DNA of 43,428 bases, taken from the NCBI GenBank assembly GCA_023430825.1, contig JAEYYL010000216.1, positions 1 to 43,428 of the forward strand, in the 5' to 3' direction. A program made the translations under genes and the position numbers. Below are positions 23,601 through 30,437 of the stretch, one piece after another. The first letter of the stretch is position 1. Each line of letters starts with the position of its first letter. The notes under the pieces are model-generated. The model was not told the DNA's origin. It made no database searches and worked only from the letters and a program-made list of their open reading frames with translations. This DNA is from Verrucomicrobiota bacterium. GTDB taxonomy: Bacteria; Verrucomicrobiota; Verrucomicrobiia; Opitutales; Opitutaceae.

Positions 23601-23844
23601 TGATCTTTTGCGCGTCCTCGACATGGCCGAGCGCATCGCCGGCAGCGGGCAGGTTTTTCCGCGACGCTTCCGCGAAACGATGTTCGGTAAACGGTGCAGC
23701 GGCAGCCGGCGCTTTTTCCGTTTTCGGTGCGGCAGCCTCGGCTCCGGCGCGACGAGCGCGCTCCAACTCGGGGAGGACGGATTCAACCTCACTGGGACTG
23801 AACAATTCACCCTTGGGTTTGTTGTCTGAAGTCTTCTTCGGCAT
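20629..23844 (-). CDS. Type III-like site-specific DNA methyltransferase (Mod)
   Basis: The protein has 1,071 residues. The amino-methyltransferase motifs are in beta-class order: motif IV DPPYG (228-232), with motif I LDPTCGSGTT (511-520) later. Family segments such as GDSLQVMTSLARREGLAGQ, YLKQRLIAARELL and IFVQISDDNLHRVRAVMDEV are present. The DPPY form methylates adenine N6 or cytosine N4. The region between the motifs (about 330-500) should contain the target recognition domain. The protein is longer than typical Mod subunits (about 600-700 residues), with an extra 400-residue C-terminus of unknown role (SFDATAQETIQAYNDE). The ATG at 23844 lies inside the preceding 58-residue gene. It should protect host DNA and guide Res. 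Confidence 0.92.
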   Translation of the reverse strand: MPKKTSDNKPKGELFSPSEVESVLPELERARRAGAEAAAPKTEKAPAAAAPFTEHRFAEASRKNLPAAGDALGHVEDAQKITYVYDPHRPPVLRFNEGITGLRELLDESRRRPLTADETEQLAALLEAPQPWLEWAGKRETPDFAVEPVALHIHERVSAQAILKAVRREDIQRDLFAEGQQSAREARAYYQHDVAWANRLITGDSLQVMTSLARREGLAGQVQMIYFDPPYGIKFSSNWQNEVGKRDVKDKDEDLTREPEMIRAYRDTWTLGVHSYLAYLKQRLIAARELLKDSGSIFVQISDDNLHRVRAVMDEVFGAENFCAIIAFVKTSGVTQKFLPDRFDHLIWYARKKEAATYIQPYLPKTADDETATNYNWAEINKAERRGLTKAEKERKGALPTGFAIYKPDNITSQGNPIIPFGHHGRTFAQPWKTNAEGLGRLAGANRLHVAENSLQYVRYVTDFPAVPVTKLWTDTQTGNFTDDKVYVVQTGTKTIERCMLMTTEPGDLVLDPTCGSGTTAYVAEQWGRRWITIDSSRVAVAIARQRLLTACYDTYKTKDPLAGVDPSAPQNPAHGFYYKTVPHVTLKSVAQNKGLDPIFAKHEPILAARLAELNAALARLGTADGRTLRQKLVAKLLAKHVADGANAITDADQRRCLLPGTDPQLIQPAKKITEKQAKAYRAAIPSTGAWREWEVPFDGDPDWPAPLGAALTAYRTAWRDKMDEVNAAIAANAEQEELVDQPEPVRGVARVAGPFTVESMRPPETSLKGEPDVEDGPIGGAPGELESFDTTIEPERDVANAASHIDRMLDLLKHDGLTFTGNKHVVFTQLERIESSFLHAEGEFQAEDAKPHRVAIVIGPEFGSVTSYQVDNALRVAHRRGYDDVVFAGFSFDATAQETIQAYNDEPRAEVRLHMAQIRPDVGMKDLLKKTQKVEQIFTVFGQPRTRVETKTGELVVHMDGVDLYDPVQNALQATSAGKVAAWFLDTDYDGKVFCICQAFFPDKTAWDKLARALKTSVSEGAFEALSGTTSLPFKRGTRQCVAVKVIDPRGNEVMRVHRLDGEYSARGAE

Positions 23845-23983
23845 GAGGGGCGATGGGAGCGGAGCGTGGAATAAAGCCCGCGCTCACATCGAGTTTCTCG
23901 ATCAATCGGCGGGCCCGAACCTCGAAGCTACCTTCGTTTACAAGTGGGTGAAGCTCAAAAAAGTAGCGCAGAGTCCCTAGCAT
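23807..23983 (-). CDS. Small 58-residue protein between CD-NTase and Mod
   Basis: The ATG at 23983 shares a base with the stop of the CD-NTase gene (TGATG), and the frame ends 38 bases inside mod, so the arrangement fits a translationally coupled gene. The protein starts MLGTLRYFFELHPLVNEGSF and continues with a charged helix (EVRARRLIEKLD). It has no motif I recognise. It could be a structural linker or small regulator of one neighbour, or a chance frame that only couples translation of mod. Confidence 0.55.
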   Translation of the reverse strand: MLGTLRYFFELHPLVNEGSFEVRARRLIEKLDVSAGFIPRSAPIAPHAEEDFRQQTQG

Positions 23984-25428
23984 CACTTGATGTTGACGAC
24001 GAAGGGTCCGCTGCGTGCCACGCAAACGCCGTTGTTCACTAGATAGCATTCAACCCAATGACTTCCCGAATACAGAGTGCGCTCGCTGCGCGAGATGCTG
24101 GGCGCGGTGGTGCCCTGCAAGCCGCCGACGCCGGCACTCGTCGATTGGACGATTTGGCCTCGTTGACCGTTGGCGTTGATTGCCTCATTCCCGGTATTCA
24201 CGACCTGCCAATGCACGGAGTATGGCGTCGGCGCATTGGTTTCGGCGGAGAATCGAAGGTAGAGATGCTTTGAGAGCGCTGGACCGTCGTTGGTGAACGC
24301 CGTCCAGGCGGTCGAATTTGCAGCGTTCGCGTATCTGCCGCTGACCCGCACCCAATATTTGGGCTGAAGTGGCCACGGCGGGCGCTCACGCCATGGCACC
24401 GAGAACATCGATTTCTGCGCCAGCGCGGCCGACTTGCTCGACTCGGCCTCCGCGTCATCGTAGGCCGCGAAAAATCCATCGCTCTTGAAGATCCAGTTCC
24501 AGGCTCGGCGCGCCGCGTCGACATTGTCGCCGTCCGCCGTATCAAGTTTCGAGAGCTGATCCAGCGCCTCCACGATGCGAGCCTCCAGATCGATTACATT
24601 CTGATCCGCCGAGGTGCGCGTGATGGCCGGCCTGCTGGGATGCGCGAGATTATGAATCTGTTTATTGTAGCGCAGCCGGTCCCGAAGCCGCGAGAGCAGA
24701 TCCCGAAAGGCAACGTCGAGGCGGGCGAAGTAGTTCCCCTGGCACTCCGCGACCAACATCGTGAGTTTCATGCCATTCGGCAGATCCCATTCCGACGAGG
24801 GGCGACTCCGGCAGAAACGTTTGAGCAATTGGACGAGCTGGCGGAATTGGGTCCCTCTGCCAGCACTAGCAGTATTCCGTCCGGAGACTTCGTTGGCGAA
24901 CCAGCGGTTCACGGCCGTTGGATCGGAAATCAGCCATGCGGTCTCGTTCGCGAGTTCCCGTTGTTCATTCTTCGCGGCATCCTCCCAAATTCGATAAATC
25001 GGAAAGTCGACGTGGTGTTTCTCCTGGTCGGAGTCCGCGTAGAAGACGCGAACACAGTTGGTGCACAGTCTGGGTTGGCGGTTGAAGCGCTTATCTTTGA
25101 GCGCATCTCGGACTTTCTCCCGGACTGCCTGTGGAGTCAGCTCGTTGCCCGCTGAATCCTTCAATTGGTGCCGCCATAAGACCAAGCCATCATCGATATC
25201 GTATTCTTCATCCGCGAACCGGGTTTGAATCACCGTTTGCATTGCGAAGGAACCTTGCGGACGGAAGCTCGCCTCTCCGAGCGTCACGCCTGGAATTTCG
25301 TTTGGAAGGCGCTGGATCAAGCGGTCGCGATTCGCTTTGCGATGAGCCAGGAGCATCGCTTCGAAATCTGCACTTAATCGCACACGTTGATCGCGGAAGG
25401 CCTCAATTCTTGCTGAGTAGTCGAACAT
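23983..25428 (-). CDS. CD-NTase (cGAS/DncV-like cyclic nucleotide synthase) with AGS-C sensor domain
   Basis: The 481-residue protein has the nucleotidyltransferase core: GS (59-60) in FRPQGSFAMQ, catalytic DIDDG (77-81), and a third acidic residue Asp141 in HHVDFPIYR. This arrangement matches CBASS second-messenger synthases, which make cyclic di- or trinucleotides on phage infection. The C-terminal region (about 355-481) matches the AGS-C domain, with SVHWQVVNTGNEAINANGQ, SRSERTLYSGSHWVECYLVN and VARSGPFVVNI; this domain is predicted to sense nucleotides. No Cap2/Cap3 (E1/E2-like, JAB) genes are nearby, so it is not a type II CBASS. The only close effector candidate is the DUF6602 protein encoded 12 bases upstream. 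Confidence 0.88.
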   Translation of the reverse strand: MFDYSARIEAFRDQRVRLSADFEAMLLAHRKANRDRLIQRLPNEIPGVTLGEASFRPQGSFAMQTVIQTRFADEEYDIDDGLVLWRHQLKDSAGNELTPQAVREKVRDALKDKRFNRQPRLCTNCVRVFYADSDQEKHHVDFPIYRIWEDAAKNEQRELANETAWLISDPTAVNRWFANEVSGRNTASAGRGTQFRQLVQLLKRFCRSRPSSEWDLPNGMKLTMLVAECQGNYFARLDVAFRDLLSRLRDRLRYNKQIHNLAHPSRPAITRTSADQNVIDLEARIVEALDQLSKLDTADGDNVDAARRAWNWIFKSDGFFAAYDDAEAESSKSAALAQKSMFSVPWRERPPWPLQPKYWVRVSGRYANAANSTAWTAFTNDGPALSKHLYLRFSAETNAPTPYSVHWQVVNTGNEAINANGQRGQIVQSTSAGVGGLQGTTAPSISRSERTLYSGSHWVECYLVNNGVCVARSGPFVVNIK

Positions 25429-25440
25429 GATTTGGGCTTC

Positions 25441-26190
25441 CTACTTCGCGCTGAGCCGATTCGCGTAAGCCATCCAATCAACCGCGGGCACCGTCGCTTT
25501 GGGTTGGAGACCGTGAAGCAGTCGGAAGGCGAAATGTGCCAGTGCGTTGTCCCTGGGACCGAACAAGTATTTCCCATCGCCGTCGAAAACATCAAAGCTC
25601 GCTCCAGATGCAGCAAAGCCACAGTCGAGAGCGCGATCGCCGGTCAAAGTGGCGTGCGCATCGAGGAACGACTTCCCGAAGCCGTCCGCCCACTCAACAT
25701 CGATGGCAAGAATGCCGGAGATGATCTGGAAATGCCTTTTTTTCGGCCAAGTCCCATTTGCCGTGTGGATTTCGACTGATGTTCGATGAAGCTTCCGAAC
25801 GGACGCGGCCTTATCCGCCGCATATTCCAAGAGCGCCTTGTTGATCGTGGGCTTGCACTCGAATACCGCGTAAACGGCTTCGGCCGGAACGTATCGATGC
25901 TTATCGTTGTCTAGCAGGGCTGGCGTGTATTGGCGGTCGAAAACTACCACGTCGATGGAGTCGCTCACGGCACCGTTGCTGTCTATGACTATAGCCTTTT
26001 CGACAGTGTAGCGGTTGGGGAGATACTTCCTAAGGAAGTCTATGAAGTGCTGCTCGTTGACCTCCCCTCGGTCACCAGCGTGGGCGATTCTCCGCGACGA
26101 TTTCAGCTTGGAAAGCAAACATTCCTGTTCCGTTGCAAAAGCGTCACGCAAGAAATCGGTGTTTTTAGGATCGGGATTCTGTGTATTCAC
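25441..26190 (-). CDS. DUF6602-type protein, nuclease-like
   Basis: The protein has 249 residues. The GTG at 26190 is the only reasonable start between the Z1 stop and the conserved region. A conserved block reads DRGEVNEQHFIDFLRKYLP, then AIVIDSNGAVSDSIDVVVFD, YVPAEAVYAVFECKPT. The Asp80...Glu111-x-Lys113 spacing resembles a PD-(D/E)XK active site, although nuclease activity is an inference. Placed directly before the CD-NTase, it is the best local candidate for a nucleotide-activated CBASS effector. It has no recognisable SAVED or transmembrane segment, so how it would sense a nucleotide is unclear. A longer upstream frame overlapping the Z1 gene is out of frame with it and proline/arginine-rich, and was ignored. 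Confidence 0.78.
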   Translation of the reverse strand: MNTQNPDPKNTDFLRDAFATEQECLLSKLKSSRRIAHAGDRGEVNEQHFIDFLRKYLPNRYTVEKAIVIDSNGAVSDSIDVVVFDRQYTPALLDNDKHRYVPAEAVYAVFECKPTINKALLEYAADKAASVRKLHRTSVEIHTANGTWPKKRHFQIISGILAIDVEWADGFGKSFLDAHATLTGDRALDCGFAASGASFDVFDGDGKYLFGPRDNALAHFAFRLLHGLQPKATVPAVDWMAYANRLSAK

Positions 26191-26207
26191 GGCGACAGTC
26201 TTAGCGG

Positions 26208-28445
26208 TTACTTGGCGTGGGCAAAGAGCGTGGGGCGCATGTTCATCGGTGTGAAGATGACCGGCCACCAGAATGGAGCGTCGCTCCAGCCTTGGGCGGC
26301 AGCGCCTTCTTGGCGGATGAGCAGAAGCAAGGGGAGGTCGGTAGCGGAGGCGCGGGCGGGGTTGCCGTCGGTCCGGGTAGTATCGGGTTCGTTGAACTCG
26401 GCATGCGCACCCTCGGAAGGCTTCCGGGATACATGGCGGCCGGTGCGGAGCATGAGGAGCACACGGCCGCGGTTGGCTGTATTGGCGGTGGAGTTGCTCA
26501 GATGGCGCAGAATGGCCTGATGCTCCTGGAGATTCCAGGTATCCTCGTAGCCCGGAGCGAAATTGGCGAAAGCGGGATCGATGCGCGCAAGTAGATCGCA
26601 CGCTTCGTGAACGGAGATGTCGATTGCGGGTGGATTCTCGCCGGGCGCAGGCAGTGGGCCGGTTAGGCTAACCAACTGCGCATCTAGTTGCTGCGTCAGC
26701 GGCCGGAGCCGGGTTTTGACATCCGTCTCAAAACCGGACGGAACGACACGTCGGTGCGGTCGCAAAGTGGTAATGTTGGACGCGAGGATCTTGGTGGGGC
26801 TGCACGGGACGATGGTGTTATTCTCGTCGAGTTCGATGAACGTGACGGAGAGATCGGGGTTCTGAGCCTGATCCTCAATGCGGTCGCGCAGGGCAGTATC
26901 CGCGTCGTGCATACGTCGCATTGCGGCGTGGATGTGCGGAGCGGTGTAAAAGCGCGTGACGCAGCGGTCGGCAGCTGGCCGGAAGCCATACATGCGGGAG
27001 TGCTGGAGCACGGTGTCCTGCTGGAAGCGCTGCGGATTGCGACCGTAGTAGAAGCCGATGAGATTCGCGATGGTGATGCCCCGATCGAGAATTTGACCGC
27101 CGATAAAGATGTTGAGGGGTGTGCGGAGGCGGAGCTGACCCTCTTCGTCGAGCAGCGAAGCGACCTGCGCCTCGGAGTTGACCTTCGTGATCATGATTTC
27201 ACCGCTGGTGAGCGCCGAGCACACGCGAGCCCAGACGGTGGCAAAAGCCGGCAACGGCTGCCCGCCCGCCAGAATGGAGCGTTCCAAGTCAGAGTAGGCA
27301 TCCTGCACCAAACCTCGGAGGATAGCGGAAGCGGTCTGGGCCTCGCGGCGCAGGTGTTCGTCGAAGGCAAGAATCACAGCTTCCTGCCAAGCGTGCGCAG
27401 ACTTGGCGGCCTCAGTGTGAAAAAGGAAAGCGAACCGCTTCGGGCGACGGTTTTCGGCTTCGTCTTGGATGCGGCGCAGGCATGCAGCGGTCACGAAAGT
27501 GACAAGCGCCGTGCGCAGGCCCTCAATACGCGGGCTGACGAGGCAATCTTCGAGTTTGAGCCGTCGACCATCCGGCTGGCGCAGAATGTCGAGTTCGTCG
27601 GCCTTGACGGGATGAAAGACGTAGTGAGCAGGGCTCTGGGCTTGCTTGCTTTCCTCGAAGTAGAAGTGACCGCCGACATAGTCGGGGTGCACGGGGACAA
27701 GTTCGGTGAACTTCGGCCGCACCGGAGCAATTTCCAAGCCGGGAGGTGAGTCTTCCGGTTGGAGGTAGAGCGAATAAGGGGTAGCGGTGACTTGCAGGAA
27801 AGAGGCGGCCGGAAGTTGCTGGCGCAATTCGTCTACCTGGCTGGCAATAGTGCGAAGTTCGAGTTCGCCGGCCTTCGTGTAGAAGTAACCGATGGAGGCG
27901 TTGTCGGCCTCATCGTCGATGATGAGGATGCGCTTGCGGGCGAGCTGTGGGTAAGTGTGCAGCAAAGCCTCGTCTAGACGTTCGAGGTTCTGCCTTTGCT
28001 TTTTGACGATGAGGATGAGCTTTTGGTTCAGCTCGAACTGGGTGAGGCGCTCAGGAATTTCGAGAATGTCGTAGGCCTTGGCCTGATCTGCCTCGATGAA
28101 GTCTGCGAAGTCGCGATGCACACGCTTGTAAGTCTGCTTCGCGAGCGCCGTGGTCGGCTTCGTGAGAATAACGGCAATGTCGTAACCGTTATCGAACGCG
28201 AGAGCGGTAACGCCGAGGAAGGTCTTGGTTTTACCTGATTGGATTTTGCCGAGAAGAATGCCGGGGTTCTTCGCGGTGGTGGGCTGTCCCAAGAGGCGGG
28301 AAACGGTCGACTCGATAACGCGCTGATCTTCAGCGCTGTAAACTGGCTCCGTGCCACGACGCTTCTCCAAGAAGCCTGGATAAAAAGCGCCGGCGAGATG
28401 CAAACACGTGGGAGTGGAGGCGGATGTCGAAGTGGCAGTGGGCAT
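26208..28445 (-). CDS. Z1-domain superfamily 2-like ATPase
   Basis: The 745-residue P-loop protein has Walker A GKIQSGKT (66-73), Walker B ILIIDDEADNAS (173-184), motif III-like LQVTATPYSLYLQ, and the Z1 region with GGQILDRGITIANLIGFYYG and QHSRMYGFR. Z1 ATPases occur in several defence loci beside nucleases and methyltransferases, for example the MZA system. It is the first gene of the ten-gene operon, divergent from a LysR regulator. No Shine-Dalgarno is close to the ATG at 28445. A GATAAT element about 10 bases upstream would fit a nearly leaderless transcript. It probably remodels DNA or a protein partner of the Mod/Res or CD-NTase arm. Confidence 0.88.
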   Translation of the reverse strand: MPTATSTSASTPTCLHLAGAFYPGFLEKRRGTEPVYSAEDQRVIESTVSRLLGQPTTAKNPGILLGKIQSGKTKTFLGVTALAFDNGYDIAVILTKPTTALAKQTYKRVHRDFADFIEADQAKAYDILEIPERLTQFELNQKLILIVKKQRQNLERLDEALLHTYPQLARKRILIIDDEADNASIGYFYTKAGELELRTIASQVDELRQQLPAASFLQVTATPYSLYLQPEDSPPGLEIAPVRPKFTELVPVHPDYVGGHFYFEESKQAQSPAHYVFHPVKADELDILRQPDGRRLKLEDCLVSPRIEGLRTALVTFVTAACLRRIQDEAENRRPKRFAFLFHTEAAKSAHAWQEAVILAFDEHLRREAQTASAILRGLVQDAYSDLERSILAGGQPLPAFATVWARVCSALTSGEIMITKVNSEAQVASLLDEEGQLRLRTPLNIFIGGQILDRGITIANLIGFYYGRNPQRFQQDTVLQHSRMYGFRPAADRCVTRFYTAPHIHAAMRRMHDADTALRDRIEDQAQNPDLSVTFIELDENNTIVPCSPTKILASNITTLRPHRRVVPSGFETDVKTRLRPLTQQLDAQLVSLTGPLPAPGENPPAIDISVHEACDLLARIDPAFANFAPGYEDTWNLQEHQAILRHLSNSTANTANRGRVLLMLRTGRHVSRKPSEGAHAEFNEPDTTRTDGNPARASATDLPLLLLIRQEGAAAQGWSDAPFWWPVIFTPMNMRPTLFAHAK

Positions 28446-28516
28446 GAACGCATATTATCCGACTCCTTATGCGATTGCTACATAGCTGAATGCATGGATC
28501 ATGCGGATTTCGCATG
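28446..28516. promoter_or_regulatory. Divergent promoter region between the defence operon and its LysR regulator
   Basis: Only 68 bases separate the two divergent starts. The palindrome CATGCG-GATTT-CGCATG (28500-28516) overlaps the LysR start codon. A related half-site TTATGCGATT lies at 28468-28477. On the minus strand GATAAT sits about 10 bases before the Z1 ATG. LysR proteins usually bind such interrupted repeats between themselves and a divergent target, which suggests autorepression plus control of the operon. Confidence 0.5.
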
Positions 28517-29446
28517 TTTCGAGAATTCCTGCAAACAAGAGGACTGTCGCTGGACCGACTACATAGTCTCGTGCGGTTGGCTGACGCAGGCAGTTTGCTG
28601 AGAGCCGCCGGCGATGATCCCGGGCAGCAATCGCGCATGAGTCACCACCTGCGTGAACTGGGAGAGTTTTTCCATGTAGCGCTGACTGAGCGCTCGGGGC
28701 GCACACTCAGGCTAACCCGACAGGGCGAGGCGCTGGCAGAGATTGCGCGCAATCAACTTGGCGCCTTGAGAGCTTTCGCTCGCAGCGTGCAGGAGGATGA
28801 GCACGAATGGCGGGTCGGCGCAGGGGACAGTGTGCTGCAATGGTGGCTCATGCCCGCCGTGGGGCGCGGAAAAATGCCGAATCGGTGGTGGCTGCAAAAC
28901 CTGCGGACCTCAGAGATCGTTTCGAGAGTCACGGACGAGCGACTGGACTTCGGAGTGGTGCGTAGCGATGCCGTGCGTGGCAACGTGGAGGCCGAGGAGA
29001 TCGGGACGATCAAATACGTGATCGTGGTGCCACACCGATTGTTGAGGGGAAATCTTTCTGAGCGGGCCGCTTTGACCGAACTGCCCCATGCGACCATCGG
29101 CACCGATGGACAACTCACCGAGCGGTTGCGCAAGATTGCCAACAGCCTCGGCGGTATCTTTCAGATCCGGCTGAAATGCGACTCTCTGAGTCTATGCCAA
29201 GCCGCGGTGAGGACGGGGCGATACGCGGCAGTGCTGCCGACATATATCTTGGAAACAGAGACGCTCTCGTCCGTCGAAATCATCGAAGCCAACTTGGACG
29301 AGTTGCATCGCCCGATGTCCTTAATTTGGAACCCGAGGACCGTAGAAATGTTGGGAGAAAGCGCGACTGAGACGAAAAATTCGCTCATCGCCGCGTTGCG
29401 AGCAGAAGACAGGGACCGCTCGGGTCAGGACGAGTTCAGGCTTTGA
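28514..29446 (+). CDS. LysR-family transcriptional regulator
   Basis: The protein has 310 residues from the ATG at 28514; an ATG at 28490 is possible but adds residues outside the family. The N-terminal winged helix-turn-helix is LSLDRLHSLVRLADAGSLL with SRMSHHLRELGEFFHVALTE and RTLRLTRQGEAL. The remainder is a periplasmic-binding-protein-like sensor domain (for example ERLDFGVVRSDAV). It is the only plus-strand gene in the element and diverges from the defence operon, so it probably controls Z1 through ASCH. The ligand is unknown; in a defence context it could sense a metabolite altered by infection. Confidence 0.9.
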   Translation: MFREFLQTRGLSLDRLHSLVRLADAGSLLRAAGDDPGQQSRMSHHLRELGEFFHVALTERSGRTLRLTRQGEALAEIARNQLGALRAFARSVQEDEHEWRVGAGDSVLQWWLMPAVGRGKMPNRWWLQNLRTSEIVSRVTDERLDFGVVRSDAVRGNVEAEEIGTIKYVIVVPHRLLRGNLSERAALTELPHATIGTDGQLTERLRKIANSLGGIFQIRLKCDSLSLCQAAVRTGRYAAVLPTYILETETLSSVEIIEANLDELHRPMSLIWNPRTVEMLGESATETKNSLIAALRAEDRDRSGQDEFRL

Positions 29447-29487
29447 GACCTCGTGGAATTGTCTTTGGACGCGATAGCATCAGCGAG

Positions 29488-29507
29488 TGTGAGTGTATAG
29501 GCTCACA
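29488..29507. terminator. Possible bidirectional terminator
   Basis: Arms TGTGAG (29488-29493) and CTCACA (29502-29507) pair around an 8-base loop in the 65 bases between the convergent LysR and DUF433 genes. The stem is short and there is only AAAGATTA after it, so it is a weak candidate. Confidence 0.3.
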
Positions 29508-29511
29508 AAGA

Positions 29512-30000
29512 TTATACGATGAGTCGCCGTTCGGACACTACGCGAGTGGCGAACCTCAACACAGCGCGGACATCTTGCTTTTCGAGTCGGCGGTGACGTG
29601 CCAGGATCTGCGACTCCGTCATCCCTGATGCCAACATTCGAAGGATCTGGCTGCACCGGATTCCAGTATCGCGCACGCACGGGCGACCGCCTTCGACGCT
29701 GGGGTTCATAGTGATTCGCCGCACCAATCTGCCCCAACCTGACCTGGGAACGACCTTCCCGTTTTCAAAGCCCCAAACAGGTGTCCCGTGAAGCCGGGCC
29801 AAGCGACGCGCCTCCGCCGCCGCCAGTTTAAGTCCTCGACCCACCGAGAGAGCAAACTCGGATGGCCCCCGCGCCGTGCCGGGAGAAGGCTTGGCGCTCT
29901 GAACAGACGAGGCTTCACCCAAATCTCTGGTTGCATGTCCGCGCTCGGCGCCTGAACGGCGATGTTTTCGATGGCGGTGTTTGCTTGGGGAGCGGCTCAT
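29512..30000 (-). CDS. DUF433-domain protein
   Basis: The protein has 162 residues. The C-terminal region matches DUF433, with MNPSVEGGRPCVRDTGIRCS, QILRMLASGMTESQILARH and DVRAVLRFATRVVSERR. This is a small helix-turn-helix-like domain often acting as antitoxin to a DUF5615 (PIN-like) toxin. An N-terminal extension contains LSVGRGLKLAAAEARRLARL and GTPVWGFENGKVVPR. No DUF5615 gene follows; the next feature downstream is the end of the LysR gene on the other strand. The first 45 residues are low-complexity, so a later start is possible. The gene overlaps its upstream neighbour by 4 bases. Confidence 0.8.
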   Translation of the reverse strand: MSRSPSKHRHRKHRRSGAERGHATRDLGEASSVQSAKPSPGTARGPSEFALSVGRGLKLAAAEARRLARLHGTPVWGFENGKVVPRSGWGRLVRRITMNPSVEGGRPCVRDTGIRCSQILRMLASGMTESQILARHRRLEKQDVRAVLRFATRVVSERRLIV

Positions 30001-30437
30001 CGTCCCGGGGCGCGAGCATGAGCGCCATTCTGGCCTGCGTCGTAGGCGGCGACAAGTGCGCTCAAAAGTTCGAGTTTCTCACCCTCAGCGGGCAGCAACT
30101 CCGCTTCGTCAATTGTTGCAGCACGTGCTACGATGCGAGAGATACGCTCGTAATCCCGTTGCGAATCGATCCATGGCCTTGCTCTCATCAGTGCATCGAT
30201 CCTCCGACGTGTGCCAAGCGGACGCTCGCACGCTCGCTGGTAGCGCTCGGCACACCTTTGCAACACTTGAAGCGCTGATTCTGTATCTTCACCGAAAACC
30301 CCTCGCAGAAGCCCATAGATCATTCGCAACGCTAAATCCTCGCGCTCCTCGCGATCGAGCATCGCACCCATCGAAGCGGAGGCGGCGTGCATGGATTCAT
30401 CGGTGTCGCTAGCCTGCTTTCCGGCTGAGCGCTTCAT
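29997..30437 (-). CDS. Uncharacterised 146-residue protein
   Basis: This is a charged, mostly helical protein with no motif I recognise. Segments include REEREDLALRMIYGLLRGVF and ALQVLQRCAERYQRACERPL, ending in a basic tail. It overlaps the neighbouring genes by 4 bases on both sides, so it is translated as part of the same unit as the DUF2384-tailed protein and the DUF433 protein. Operon position suggests a toxin-antitoxin-like or regulatory partner role, but the sequence does not show one. Confidence 0.65.
   Translation of the reverse strand: MKRSAGKQASDTDESMHAASASMGAMLDREEREDLALRMIYGLLRGVFGEDTESALQVLQRCAERYQRACERPLGTRRRIDALMRARPWIDSQRDYERISRIVARAATIDEAELLPAEGEKLELLSALVAAYDAGQNGAHARAPGR

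Noticed and set aside
20629..23844. A BREX or DISARM assignment for the methyltransferase-helicase locus
   Set aside because: Signature genes (PglZ, BrxC, DrmA/DrmB) are not visible; Mod/Res architecture is type III-like.
25441..26601. A longer form of the DUF6602 gene starting inside the Z1 gene
   Set aside because: The extra N-terminus is Arg/Pro/His-rich and overlaps Z1 coding sequence in another frame; the GTG at 26190 is better.
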